DNA from: Competibacteraceae bacterium UBA3908
Lineage (GTDB): Bacteria; Pseudomonadota; Gammaproteobacteria; Competibacterales; Competibacteraceae
Direction of reading: 5' to 3'
NCBI GenBank assembly: GCA_002391525.1
Contig: DGFE01000182.1
Location: 7,708-28,366, forward strand
Length of the DNA: 20,659 bases
Shown here: positions 1 to 9,236 of the stretch, piece by piece
How positions within the stretch are numbered: position 1 is the first letter of the stretch
Layout: the number at the start of each line of letters is the position of its first letter
The notes under the pieces: model-generated
Seen by the model: the letters and a program-made list of their open reading frames with translations, nothing else
The model's database searches: none
Told to the model about the DNA's origin: nothing
Position numbers and translations under genes: made by a program

Positions 1-708
1 ATGGGGCTGTCGTTCGCCATCCCGGCCAATGTGGCGATGGATGTGGTCGCCCAGCTCAAGGCCGACGGGCGCGTGACCCGGGGCTGGATGGGCGTCACCT
101 TGCAGGAAGTGACGCAGGATCTGGCGCGCTCGTTCAATCTGGAGCAACCACGCGGCGCGCTGGTGGCGGAGGTGAACGCGGACGGCCCCGCCGCCAGGGC
201 CGGACTGAAGGCCGGCGACGTCATCGTCGCCTACGCCGGCAAGCCGGTGAACGACAGCGCCGATCTGCCGCCGTTGGTAGGTTCGACCAGGCCCGGCGCC
301 AGCAAAACCCTGACCGTGATCCGCGACGGCAAGGAGCGGGAAATCACGGTCACGCTCGGCCAGTTGCCGGACAAGGACAAGGGCGAACTGGCGTTGAACA
401 GCGCCCCGGACGACGGCTCGCCACGGCTGAACGTCGCCGTGGCCGACCTGCCCGCCGGCCAGGGCGGACGGGGCGAGGGTGGCGTGCGAGTCCAGCAGGT
501 CGGACCGGGTCCCGCCGCCGAAGCGGGCGTGCAACCGGGCGACATCCTGGTGAGTCTGAACAACCAGAAGATCAGGGACGCCGCCCATCTGCGGCAACTG
601 GTGAAGGAACTGCCGCGCGGCAAGCGAGTCCCCTTGCTGGTCAAGCGCGACGAGGGCGCGCTGTATCTGGCGGTGGAAATTCCAGTCCACCCCAGGCAGG
701 CGGGTTAA
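1..708 (+). CDS. Do-family (DegP/DegQ/MucD-like) periplasmic serine protease, C-terminal part
   Basis: This is the 3' end of an HtrA/Do-family protease and chaperone that degrades misfolded envelope proteins in the periplasm. The window edge cuts the gene, so position 1 is probably not the true start: the first residues (MGLSFAIP) match the segment just after the catalytic serine loop, and the His-Asp-Ser triad lies upstream. PDZ domain 1 spans roughly residues 24-120 (RGWMGV at its start, then GLKAGDVI). PDZ domain 2 spans roughly 138-230 (GVQPGDILVSL). Two PDZ domains fit DegP, DegQ or MucD and exclude DegS, which has one. The wording around PDZ1 is closest to MucD-type proteins as I remember them, but I cannot separate the paralogues. 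It ends 66 bp before a two-component pair on the same strand, which may suggest a shared envelope-stress role. Confidence 0.9.
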   Translation: MGLSFAIPANVAMDVVAQLKADGRVTRGWMGVTLQEVTQDLARSFNLEQPRGALVAEVNADGPAARAGLKAGDVIVAYAGKPVNDSADLPPLVGSTRPGASKTLTVIRDGKEREITVTLGQLPDKDKGELALNSAPDDGSPRLNVAVADLPAGQGGRGEGGVRVQQVGPGPAAEAGVQPGDILVSLNNQKIRDAAHLRQLVKELPRGKRVPLLVKRDEGALYLAVEIPVHPRQAG

Positions 709-732
709 GCTCCAGGAGAGTGTATGAAAGCC

Positions 733-769
733 CCCCTCTCCCTGCCGGGAGAGGGGTTGGAGGCGAGGG
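733..769 (+). repeat. Small intergenic inverted repeat (REP-like) upstream of the response regulator
   Basis: A perfect 10-bp inverted repeat (CCCCTCTCCC / GGGAGAGGGG, 733-742 and 747-756) has a TGCC loop and is followed by a G-rich tail, TTGGAGGCGAGGG. This form, a CCCTCTCCC/GGGAGAGGG hairpin plus G-rich tail, resembles short intergenic repeats found in many copies in gammaproteobacterial genomes. There is no U-tract, so it is not a canonical terminator. The tail contains GGAGG (759-763) and GAGGG (765-769), the only Shine-Dalgarno-like bases before the regulator start at 775. Confidence 0.6.
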
Positions 770-774
770 CGACG

Positions 775-1437
775 ATGCGCATCCTGCTGGCGGAAGATGA
801 CCCGATGATCGGCGGCAGCCTCCGCAAGGGGTTGCGCGGTGAGGGTTTCACCGTGGACTGGGTCCAGGACGGACGCGGCGCGGAACGGGCGCTGGAAACG
901 ACTGAATACGCGCTGGTGCTGCTCGATCTCGGCCTGCCGAACAAGGATGGCCTGGCGGTGCTGCGCGGCTGGCGGCAACGCGGCCTGACCGTGCCGGTGC
1001 TGATTCTCACCGCCCGCGACGCGGTGCCGGATCGGGTCAAGGGGCTGGACAGCGGCGCCGACGACTATCTGGTCAAGCCCTTCGATCTGACCGAACTGCT
1101 GGCGCGGATGCGGGCGCTGCTGCGCCGTCAGGCCGGGCGGGCGCAGGAAATCATCGAAATCGGCGCGCTGCGGCTCGATCCCGCCGCTCATACCGTCGAA
1201 TACCGGGGCCAGCCGGCGCTACTCTCGGCCCGCGAATTCGCTCTGTTGCACGCCTTGATGGAAAAACCGGGCGCAGTGCTGTCGCGCGAGCAACTGGAGG
1301 ATCGTCTGTACGGCTGGGGTGAGGAAGTGGAAAGCAACGCCGTCGAGGTCCACGTCCACAACCTGCGCCGCAAGCTGAGTCCGGGCGTCATCCGCACCGT
1401 GCGGGGGGTCGGCTACCGGATCGGGGAACAACCGTGA
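775..1437 (+). CDS. OmpR/PhoB-family response regulator (QseB/PmrA-like)
   Basis: A DNA-binding response regulator of 220 residues that should be phosphorylated by the kinase encoded next to it. The receiver domain (about 1-115) has the acidic pocket EDD at 7-9, the phosphoacceptor D51 in LLDLGLP, T79 and K101 in LVKPF. A winged-helix OmpR-type output domain (about 125-218) ends in the usual RTVRGVGYRI. An in-frame ATG lies 51 bp upstream at 724, but it would add residues encoded by the inverted repeat. I prefer 775 because the family starts MRILLAEDD and GAGGG sits 5 bases before it. The stop overlaps the kinase start by 4 bp, so the two are translationally coupled. The target genes cannot be read from the window. 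Confidence 0.92.
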   Translation: MRILLAEDDPMIGGSLRKGLRGEGFTVDWVQDGRGAERALETTEYALVLLDLGLPNKDGLAVLRGWRQRGLTVPVLILTARDAVPDRVKGLDSGADDYLVKPFDLTELLARMRALLRRQAGRAQEIIEIGALRLDPAAHTVEYRGQPALLSAREFALLHALMEKPGAVLSREQLEDRLYGWGEEVESNAVEVHVHNLRRKLSPGVIRTVRGVGYRIGEQP

Positions 1438-2735
1438 TCTCCATCCGCCAGCGGTTGCTGGTCGGCTTGCTGGTCGGTCTGAGCCTGGTGCTGGGCATCG
1501 CCGGTTACGCCACCTATCGTCAGGCCCGCGCCGAGATCGATGCCCTGTTCGATTACCAATTGCGGCAGACGGCGCTGGCCCTGCGCCGACAAAACCTGCT
1601 GGCGCTGGCGATCAGCGGCGAAGCGGGCGAAGGGGAGGGCGAGCTGCTGGTGCAAATCTGGGATCGCGGCGGCGGCCTGCTGTACGTCTCCCGCAAGGAT
1701 TGGGAATTGCCTTTCGTCACCGAGCCCGGATTCGCGGACCTGCTCTGGCATGATCAGCGCTGGCGGCTGTTCGCGCTGTACACCGGCGACCGCATCGTTC
1801 AGGTCGCGCAACCGGCGCGGCTGCGGTTGCGGATGAGCGCCGACATCGCCCTGCGCAACCTCGCGCCGTTCCTGCTGCTGTTGCCGGGCATGGCGCTGGT
1901 GATCTGGTTCGGCGTCGGCGCCGGCCTGCGACCCCTGCATCGCCTCGCCGCTGACCTTCAACAACGTCGACCGGGGGCACTGAAACCGGTGGCGACGGAG
2001 CGCCTGCCGCCGGAAATCACCCCGCTGGTCCATGCCCTCAACGACTTGTTGGCGCAGTTGGCACACACCCTCGACGCCCAACGCCAATTCATCGCCGACG
2101 CCGCTCACGAACTGCGCACCCCGCTGACCGCGGTACGGCTCCAGGCCGAGATGGCGCAACGGGCCGCGGACGACGCGGAACGAGCGGGCGCGCTGGACGA
2201 ATTGCGCGCCGGTCTGTTGCGCGCCTCGCATCTGGTCGAGCAATTGCTGGCCATGGCCCGGCTGGACGCCGCGCCCCCTACAGGATCGGTCGGGCCGGTA
2301 AATTTGCTGGATTTAGCCAAGCAGGTCATCGCCGAATTCGCGCCCATCGCCGACGACCGGCAACTCGATCTGGGTCTGCTACCCAGCGCAGCGGCCACCG
2401 TCGCCGGGGATCCGGGCGAATGGCGCACTCTGCTGGGCAATCTGGTGGAGAACGCCTTGCGCTACACACCGGCGGGCGGGCGGGTGGACGTTCAGGTCCA
2501 GCAGGCTGGGAACGAGGCGATGCTGACCGTGAGCGATACCGGGCCGGGCATTCCGGCAACGGAACGGGCGCGGGTGTTCGACCGGTTTTATCGCGGCGCC
2601 AGCGTCACCGTGCCCGGCAGCGGGCTGGGGCTGGCCATCGTCCAGCGCATCGCCGACCGTCATCAGGCGAGCATCCGCCTGGAGGACGCCGAGCCGGGTC
2701 GGGGACTGCGGGTGATCGTCCGGTGGGCAGGTTGA
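1434..2735 (+). CDS. QseC-like membrane sensor histidine kinase
   Basis: A sensor kinase of 433 residues, starting at a GTG that overlaps the regulator's stop codon (GTGA). Transmembrane helix 1 is about residues 8-28, a periplasmic sensor region about 30-140, and helix 2 about 144-163, followed by a linker in the HAMP position. The dimerisation domain holds the phosphoacceptor H225 in AHELRTPL. The ATPase domain has the N box with N340 (NLVENALRY), G1 box DTGPGIP (368-374) and G2 box GSGLGL (395-400). All catalytic motifs are intact. The periplasmic part ending in RIVQVAQP and the spacing of the linker resemble the QseC/PmrB group. The signal sensed is unknown. Its neighbours make it a two-gene regulatory unit downstream of an envelope protease. 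Confidence 0.92.
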   Translation: MISIRQRLLVGLLVGLSLVLGIAGYATYRQARAEIDALFDYQLRQTALALRRQNLLALAISGEAGEGEGELLVQIWDRGGGLLYVSRKDWELPFVTEPGFADLLWHDQRWRLFALYTGDRIVQVAQPARLRLRMSADIALRNLAPFLLLLPGMALVIWFGVGAGLRPLHRLAADLQQRRPGALKPVATERLPPEITPLVHALNDLLAQLAHTLDAQRQFIADAAHELRTPLTAVRLQAEMAQRAADDAERAGALDELRAGLLRASHLVEQLLAMARLDAAPPTGSVGPVNLLDLAKQVIAEFAPIADDRQLDLGLLPSAAATVAGDPGEWRTLLGNLVENALRYTPAGGRVDVQVQQAGNEAMLTVSDTGPGIPATERARVFDRFYRGASVTVPGSGLGLAIVQRIADRHQASIRLEDAEPGRGLRVIVRWAG

Positions 2736-2781
2736 ACAACTAATCCCGAACATCGAGCAGGCGGTCGCAAAGCCTTACCTC

Positions 2782-2810
2782 TTGGCAAACATCGTGTTTG
2801 GAACTATCCT
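2782..2810 (+). promoter_or_regulatory. Predicted sigma70 promoter of the suf operon
   Basis: TTGGCA (2782-2787, 5 of 6 consensus bases) and TATCCT (2805-2810, 4 of 6) are separated by exactly 17 bp. A transcript would start near 2817, just before the dyad at 2825-2843. A second possible pair (TTGGAA at 2798 with TAGTAC at 2820) overlaps the dyad directly. This is pattern matching only. Confidence 0.45.
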
Positions 2811-2824
2811 ATGCGCAAATAGTA

Positions 2825-2843
2825 CTAATCTGGTACCGATTAG
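2825..2843 (+). promoter_or_regulatory. Candidate operator: CTAATC-N7-GATTAG dyad
   Basis: A perfect 6-bp inverted repeat (CTAATC at 2825-2830, GATTAG at 2838-2843) with a 7-base spacer lies 20 bp before the start of the Rrf2 regulator and just downstream of the predicted promoter. That position is suited to autorepression. It is not a match to the published Escherichia coli IscR type 1 site as I remember it, so the link to this regulator is inference. Confidence 0.4.
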
Positions 2844-2863
2844 ACGAGTCACATGGAGCGTCC

Positions 2864-3340
2864 ATGATCCGAATCACCCGGGAAGCCGACTATGGCATCG
2901 TATTGATGAGCTGTCTGGCTCAAGCCGATGGCCAGCCATGCAGCGCGGCCGCCTTGGCGCAGCGGCGCCGATTGCCTTTGCCGATGGTCAGCAAAATCCT
3001 CAAGACGTTGGCGCGGGCCGGTTTGCTGATCTCGCAGCGCGGCGTACAGGGCGGTTACAGCCTGGCGCGTTCGCCGGCGGAGATTTCCGCCGTCGACATC
3101 ATCGATGCGCTGGAAGGTCCCGTCGCCATCACCGAATGCAGCGGGGAAAGCCACGACGGCTGCTCGCGGCTGGACCATTGCGAGGTCAGTGGTCACTGGC
3201 CGCGCATCAACCAGGCGATCCGCGCCGCCCTGCAAAGCATCAGTCTGCTGGAAATGAGCCGTCCCGATCCGCCCAAGCCGATACGCTTCCAGCCGCCACC
3301 TCGAATCGCGACCACCAGCGCCGCTGGTCATCCCCTCTGA
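2864..3340 (+). CDS. Rrf2-family SUF operon regulator (IscR-like)
   Basis: A 158-residue transcription factor, first gene of the suf operon. The N-terminal winged helix (about 1-65) has the family pattern from READYG through SKILKTLARAGL to QRGVQGGYSLA. Three cysteines at 92, 100 and 106 form the expected ligand cluster for an iron-sulfur cofactor; spacing is C-x7-C-x5-C rather than the C-x5-C-x5-C of IscR. The family expectation is a cluster-sensing regulator that adjusts suf transcription to demand. The start at 2864 is chosen over one 66 bp upstream because GGAG (2855-2858) precedes it by 5 bases and the family begins MIRITREADYG; the upstream start would also place the dyad inside the gene. 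The proline-rich tail after residue 130 is poorly conserved. SufB begins 31 bp later. Confidence 0.9.
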   Translation: MIRITREADYGIVLMSCLAQADGQPCSAAALAQRRRLPLPMVSKILKTLARAGLLISQRGVQGGYSLARSPAEISAVDIIDALEGPVAITECSGESHDGCSRLDHCEVSGHWPRINQAIRAALQSISLLEMSRPDPPKPIRFQPPPRIATTSAAGHPL

Positions 3341-3371
3341 GCCGCCCATTCCGCAACAGGAATCCTGTCCC

Positions 3372-4820
<1,449 letters not shown>

Positions 4821-4890
4821 TTAAAAATCAGACTAAAGCTCATTTTATCTTTGTGCTTGAGAATGCGTGACTTGCAAGGAACCACGATCC

Positions 4891-5364
4891 ATGCAATGGC
4901 AAGAAGTTTGCGAACACCCCAGTTTGCGGAATTTGCCCTTTAAGATCGAGCTAAACGAAAAGGGACAAATTTTAATGTCTCCTGTAAAAGTCTATCACTC
5001 CGCTTTTCAGGGGAAAATTTCTCAATTATTACCGAAGCATGGCGTTGTTCTAGCCGAATGCGCCATCAAAACTCCAAAAGGTACCAAGGTCGCCGATATT
5101 GCTTGGTGCTCGGAGAAGCGATTTGAACAGATCGAGCAGGAAGCGGAATGTTCCATTGCGCCGGAAATTTGCATAGAAGTGCTTTCCTTTAGCAATACGA
5201 GCAACGAAATCGAAGAAAAGCGAACGCTTTATATCTCGGCGGGTGCTATCGAGTTCTGGGTTTGTGATGAAAATGGAAATATGGCTTTTTTTGATGCAAA
5301 CGGGCCGTTAAAAGCATCCATTTTGATGCCTGAGTTTCCTCACAAGGTAAAAATCATTTCCTAG
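4891..5364 (+). CDS. Uma2-family (DUF820) putative endonuclease, inserted between sufB and sufC
   Basis: A 157-residue protein of the Uma2/DUF820 family, which has a PD-(D/E)xK nuclease-like fold; no biological role is established for most members. The visible family signature is D69 in VADIAW, E96 in CIEVLS, SNT at 101-103, a K110-R111 pair and the GAIEFWV segment (119-125). The start at 4891 is chosen over a GTG eight codons upstream because AAGGA (4876-4880) is ten bases before it. Base composition is unlike the flanking suf genes: two 60-base lines I counted inside it have about 37% and 42% GC, against about 57% in a sufB line. It has the same direction as the operon and leaves 70 and 42 bp gaps. 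It looks like a transferred gene that co-transcribes with suf. Nothing in the sequence ties it to iron-sulfur biology. Confidence 0.85.
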   Translation: MQWQEVCEHPSLRNLPFKIELNEKGQILMSPVKVYHSAFQGKISQLLPKHGVVLAECAIKTPKGTKVADIAWCSEKRFEQIEQEAECSIAPEICIEVLSFSNTSNEIEEKRTLYISAGAIEFWVCDENGNMAFFDANGPLKASILMPEFPHKVKIIS

Positions 5365-5406
5365 TTTAGACACCACAGGTTATTGGCTCACAGGAAATCA
5401 CCCACC

Positions 5407-6177
5407 ATGCTGGAAATCCGCAATCTGCACGTTACCGTCGAGGATCGGGAGATTCTCAAGGGCATCGACCTGACCATCCGTCCTGGCGAAGTCCACGCCA
5501 TCATGGGGCCGAACGGCTCCGGCAAGAGCACGCTCGCCAACGTCATCGCCGGCCGCGAGGGTTATACCGTCACCCAGGGCGAAATCCGCTTCGACGGCAA
5601 GAATCTGCTGGAGCTGGAGCCGGACGTTCGCGCCTGCGAAGGGCTGTTCTTGGCGTTTCAGTATCCGGTGGAAATCCCCGGCGTCGCCAATCTGTATTTC
5701 CTGAAAGCCGCCGTCAACGCGGTGCGCAAGTATCGCGGCGAGCCGCCGGTGGACGCGATGGATTTCTGGGATTTGGTCCACGAGCGCATGGAACTGGTGA
5801 AGATGGATGAATCCATGCTCAAGCGCTCGGTCAACGAAGGTTTCTCCGGCGGCGAGAAGAAGCGCAACGAAGTATTCCAGATGGCTGTGCTGCAACCGCG
5901 CTTCGCGGTGCTGGACGAGACGGATTCCGGGCTGGACATCGACGCCCTGAAAGTCGTCGCCGACGGGGTCAACGCCTTGCGTAGCCCGGAACGCGGCTTT
6001 CTGGTCATCACGCATTACCAACGCCTGCTGGATTACATCGTCCCCGACCATGTGCACGTACTGGTCAATGGCCGGATCGCTCGCTCCGGCGGCAAGGATT
6101 TGGCGCTGGAACTGGAGGAGCAGGGTTACGCGCTGTACAACGAGGAGCCGGGCCGGGCGCGCCGGGCCGCCGTGTGA
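5407..6177 (+). CDS. sufC: Fe-S cluster assembly ATPase SufC
   Basis: A 256-residue ABC-type ATPase that binds SufB and SufD and drives the conformational change needed for cluster assembly in the cytoplasm. The Walker A motif GPNGSGKST contains K40, the signature is FSGGEKKRNE (146-155), Walker B ends LDET with E171, and the switch H203 is in ITHYQ. These numbers match the well-studied E. coli protein. The start at 5407 is preferred to one eight codons upstream because proteins of this family begin MLEIRNLHV and AGGA (5392-5395) lies 11 bases before it. SufD follows after 12 bp. The gene is intact although separated from sufB by the Uma2 gene. Confidence 0.97.
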   Translation: MLEIRNLHVTVEDREILKGIDLTIRPGEVHAIMGPNGSGKSTLANVIAGREGYTVTQGEIRFDGKNLLELEPDVRACEGLFLAFQYPVEIPGVANLYFLKAAVNAVRKYRGEPPVDAMDFWDLVHERMELVKMDESMLKRSVNEGFSGGEKKRNEVFQMAVLQPRFAVLDETDSGLDIDALKVVADGVNALRSPERGFLVITHYQRLLDYIVPDHVHVLVNGRIARSGGKDLALELEEQGYALYNEEPGRARRAAV

Positions 6178-6189
6178 GGTGAATTCACC

Positions 6190-7497
6190 ATGACCGCCGT
6201 TGCCCCTGTTTTTCAGAATCCCTACCGCCTGGCCTTCGCCGAGTTCGCGGCGAACCGCCGCGAGCTGGCCGCCGTCGCCCGCTTGCGCCGTGAGGCGTTC
6301 GCCCGCTTCGAGACGCTGGGCTGGCCGACCCGTCAGCAGGAAGCCTGGCGCTTCACCGACCTGAGCGCGTTGCAAGCCCTTACCCTCCAGGGACCCACCG
6401 ACGCGCCAGTCGAAGCCGGCGCGTTGCCGACGCTGGAAACGCCGGCGCACCGGCTGGTTTTCGTCAACGGCCGTTTCGCGCCGGGCCTGTCCCGCTTGCG
6501 CGAGATGCCCGAGCGGGTGCTGATCGCCAGCCTGGGCCAGACGTTGTTGACCCAGTCGAGGCGCGTCGAGTTGTATCTCGATCAACTGCCCGGACTGGCG
6601 CAACACCCATTCGTGGCGCTCAATACCGCGTTTTGGGAAGACGGCGCTTTCATTCACCTGCCGCGTGGGATCGCGGTGGAAACGCCGATCCACGTGGTAT
6701 GCCACGCGACCGGCGGCGACAGCGCCGTCCATCCGCGCCTGTTGCTGGTATTGGAGGACGGCGCGCGAGCGACCGTGGTCGTCGAATACCGGGGTCAGGG
6801 CCGCTATCTGAATGCGCCCGTCGCCGAACTGGCGCTCGGTGCGGGCGCTACCCTGCGCTATCACCAGATTCAGGAGGAAGCGCCGCGGGCGTTCCATCTT
6901 GGCGGCATCCGGGTTCGGCAGGGGCGCGATAGCCAGGCGCAACTGCATTTGCTGTCCGCCGGCGGCCAACTGGCGCGCACCGACCTGGAGGCGCTGCTGG
7001 ACGGCGAAGGCGCCAGTTGCACGCTCAACGGCCTGACCCTGGCGCGGGACAGTCAGGTGGGCGATTACCATGTCCGGATCGAACACGCCCAGCCGCGCGG
7101 AACCAGCCAGCAATGGTTCAGGAGCGTGCTGGACGACAAGGCGCGTTCGGTGTTCGACGGTATGATCCACGTCCGCCCGCACGCACAGAAAACCGATGCC
7201 CGTCAGACCAGCCGCAACCTGTTGTTGTCCAGACAGGCGCTGGCCAATTCCAATCCGCGCCTGGAAATCCTGGCCGACGACGTGAAATGCGGGCACGGTT
7301 CCAGCACCGGCTTTCTCGACCCCGACGCCGAGTTCTACCTGCGCAGCCGGGGCATCGGCGCCGCTCAGGCCCGGGCCATGCTGGTCCATGCCTTCGCCAA
7401 CGACAGCCTCAACCAGATTCGCCTGACGCCATTGCGCGAGCGCCTGGCCCGTCTGCTTGCCACCCGTTTGGCGCTCGACATCACCGAGGGGGAATAA
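6190..7497 (+). CDS. sufD: Fe-S cluster assembly protein SufD
   Basis: A 435-residue SufB paralogue that forms the SufBC2D scaffold. The N-terminal helical part is variable. The beta-helix core has LVFVNGRF near 90 and the conserved C-terminal block KCGHGSSTGFLD, DAEFYLRSRGI and HAFAND. H369 in CGHG corresponds by position to E. coli SufD H360, implicated in cluster or iron binding at the SufB-SufD interface. It lies 12 bp after sufC and 5 bp before sufS, a tight operon spacing. There is no sign of damage. GAGGTGAATTCACC precedes the ATG and supplies a fair ribosome binding site. Confidence 0.95.
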   Translation: MTAVAPVFQNPYRLAFAEFAANRRELAAVARLRREAFARFETLGWPTRQQEAWRFTDLSALQALTLQGPTDAPVEAGALPTLETPAHRLVFVNGRFAPGLSRLREMPERVLIASLGQTLLTQSRRVELYLDQLPGLAQHPFVALNTAFWEDGAFIHLPRGIAVETPIHVVCHATGGDSAVHPRLLLVLEDGARATVVVEYRGQGRYLNAPVAELALGAGATLRYHQIQEEAPRAFHLGGIRVRQGRDSQAQLHLLSAGGQLARTDLEALLDGEGASCTLNGLTLARDSQVGDYHVRIEHAQPRGTSQQWFRSVLDDKARSVFDGMIHVRPHAQKTDARQTSRNLLLSRQALANSNPRLEILADDVKCGHGSSTGFLDPDAEFYLRSRGIGAAQARAMLVHAFANDSLNQIRLTPLRERLARLLATRLALDITEGE

Positions 7498-7502
7498 ATG
7501 CC

Positions 7503-8768
7503 ATGAGCGCCCTGCACGCGCTTTCCACCGCGCCGGTCGCCCACGCCGGGCTGGACCTCGCCCGCATCCGCGCCGATTTTCCCATCCTGCGCCAGCGGGT
7601 TCACGGCAAACCGCTGGTCTATCTGGACAACGCCGCCTCGGCGCAAAGACCGAAAGCGGTGATCGACGCCATCAGCGAGTGTTACAGCACGTATTACGCC
7701 AACATCCATCGCGGCGTCCACCTGCTGTCGGAACGCTCCACCGCCGCCTATGAAGGCGCGCGGGAGAAGGTGAGGGCCTTTCTGAACGCGGCCAGCGTCC
7801 AGGAGATCATCTTCACCCGCAGCACCACCGAAAGCATCAATCTGGTCGCCAGCAGCTTCGGCGGCAGCATGGTGAAAGCCGGCGACGAGATCGTCATCAC
7901 GGGCATGGAGCACCACTCCAACATCGTGCCCTGGCAATTGCTGTGCGAACGGACCGGCGCGACGCTCAAGGTCGTCCCGTTCACCGACGCCGGCGAACTG
8001 ATCCTGGAGGAGTACGAGCGGTTGCTGGACAGCGGGCGGGTAAAGCTGGTGGCGGTGGTCCACCTGTCCAATGCGCTCGGCACCATCAATCCGGTCAAGT
8101 TCATGATCGAACTGGCCCACGCGCGGGGCATCCCGGTGCTGGTGGACGGCGCGCAGTCCGTGCCGCATCTGGCGGTGGACGTGCGGGTGCTGGACTGTGA
8201 GTTCTACGCCTTCTCCAGCCACAAGCTCTACGGGCCGAGCGGGGTCGGCGTGCTGTACGGCAAGCAGGCGCTGTTGGAGGCGATGCCGCCGTATCAGGGC
8301 GGTGGCGACATGATCCGGCTGGTCACGTTCGAGAAGACCGAATACGCCGATCTGCCCAACAAGTTCGAGGCCGGCACGCCGAACATCGCCGGCGTGATCG
8401 GACTGGGCGCGGCGCTGGACTGGCTGAACGCCATCGGCCTGGACGCGGTCGCCGCCCACGAGCACGAACTGCTGGACTACGCCACCGCCCTGCTGCAACA
8501 GATTCCCGGCCTGAGCATCATGGGCACGGCGCGGGACAAGGCAGCGCTGGCAGCCTTCACCCTGCAGGGCGTTCATCCCCACGACATCGGCACCATTCTC
8601 GACCGCGAGGGCGTCGCCATCCGCGCCGGTCATCATTGCGCCCAGCCGGTCATGCAGCGTTACGGTGTCCCCGCCACCGCGCGAGCCTCGTTCGCCGTCT
8701 ACAACACCCGCGACGAGGTGGACGCGCTGGTCAAAGCTCTCTGGAAAGTCAAGGAGTTATTTGAATAA
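7503..8768 (+). CDS. sufS: Cysteine desulfurase SufS
   Basis: A 421-residue pyridoxal-phosphate enzyme that removes sulfur from L-cysteine, giving alanine and a protein-bound persulfide for cluster assembly. The PLP lysine is K241 in SSHKLYGPSG, preceded by VDGAQSVPH (214-222). The active cysteine is C379 in RAGHHCAQP, the short-loop arrangement of group II (SufS) desulfurases rather than the IscS/NifS type. The start at 7503 follows the sufD stop by 5 bp; an ATG at 7498 is out of frame. The stop codon overlaps the sufU ATG (TAATG). No sufE is present in the operon; SufU is the likely sulfur acceptor. Confidence 0.96.
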   Translation: MSALHALSTAPVAHAGLDLARIRADFPILRQRVHGKPLVYLDNAASAQRPKAVIDAISECYSTYYANIHRGVHLLSERSTAAYEGAREKVRAFLNAASVQEIIFTRSTTESINLVASSFGGSMVKAGDEIVITGMEHHSNIVPWQLLCERTGATLKVVPFTDAGELILEEYERLLDSGRVKLVAVVHLSNALGTINPVKFMIELAHARGIPVLVDGAQSVPHLAVDVRVLDCEFYAFSSHKLYGPSGVGVLYGKQALLEAMPPYQGGGDMIRLVTFEKTEYADLPNKFEAGTPNIAGVIGLGAALDWLNAIGLDAVAAHEHELLDYATALLQQIPGLSIMGTARDKAALAAFTLQGVHPHDIGTILDREGVAIRAGHHCAQPVMQRYGVPATARASFAVYNTRDEVDALVKALWKVKELFE

Positions 8769-9211
8769 TGAATGACTTGCGCGATCTCTATCAGGAAGTC
8801 ATCCTGGATCACAACAAGCGGCCCCGGAACTTCCGCATCATCCCGCAGCCGACCCACAAGGCCGACGGCGTCAACCCGCTGTGCGGCGACCGGATCAGCG
8901 TGTATCTGGACATCGAGGACGGCGTGATCAGGGACATCGCGTTTCAAGGGGCCGGTTGCGCGATCTCCAGCGCCTCGGCCTCGCTGATGACCGAGGCGCT
9001 CAAGGGCAAACCGGTCGACGAGGTCGAGCATCTGTTCGAGGCGTTTCATAACGTCGTGACCAGCGAGTGCGAATGCCCGAGAGGGCTGGGCAAGCTCAGC
9101 GTGCTGGCCGGCGTGCGCGATTATCCCAGCCGGGTCAAGTGCGCCACCCTGGCCTGGCACGCCGTGCGCGCCGCGCTGGAAAAACGCAAGGAACCGGTGG
9201 CGACCGAGTAG
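8768..9211 (+). CDS. sufU: SufU-type Fe-S assembly protein (IscU/NifU N-terminal family)
   Basis: A 147-residue IscU-fold protein. Conserved residues are C39 and D41 in PLCGDRI, C64 in GAGCAIS and C125 in VKCATLAW. The stretch before C125 (GKLSVLAGVRDYPSRV) is the extra segment that separates SufU from IscU, and the histidine typical of IscU before the third cysteine is absent. In studied SufU proteins these residues bind zinc and accept sulfur from SufS, so a sulfur-transfer role is more likely than a scaffold role. Its start overlaps the sufS stop by 1 bp, supporting coupled expression with its probable partner. Confidence 0.93.
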   Translation: MNDLRDLYQEVILDHNKRPRNFRIIPQPTHKADGVNPLCGDRISVYLDIEDGVIRDIAFQGAGCAISSASASLMTEALKGKPVDEVEHLFEAFHNVVTSECECPRGLGKLSVLAGVRDYPSRVKCATLAWHAVRAALEKRKEPVATE

Positions 9212-9236
9212 TATTGACTTTTTCAGGAGGCCGAGC

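Noticed and set aside
724..774. Longer response regulator starting at ATG 724
   Set aside because: The extra 17 residues would be encoded by the inverted repeat, and the family begins at the MRILLAEDD of position 775.
5398..7389. Very long minus-strand open frame (663 codons) opposite sufC and sufD
   Set aside because: It is antisense to two conserved genes with full family motifs; its sequence is rich in Q, R, H and G without domain patterns, as expected for a shadow of GC-rich coding DNA.
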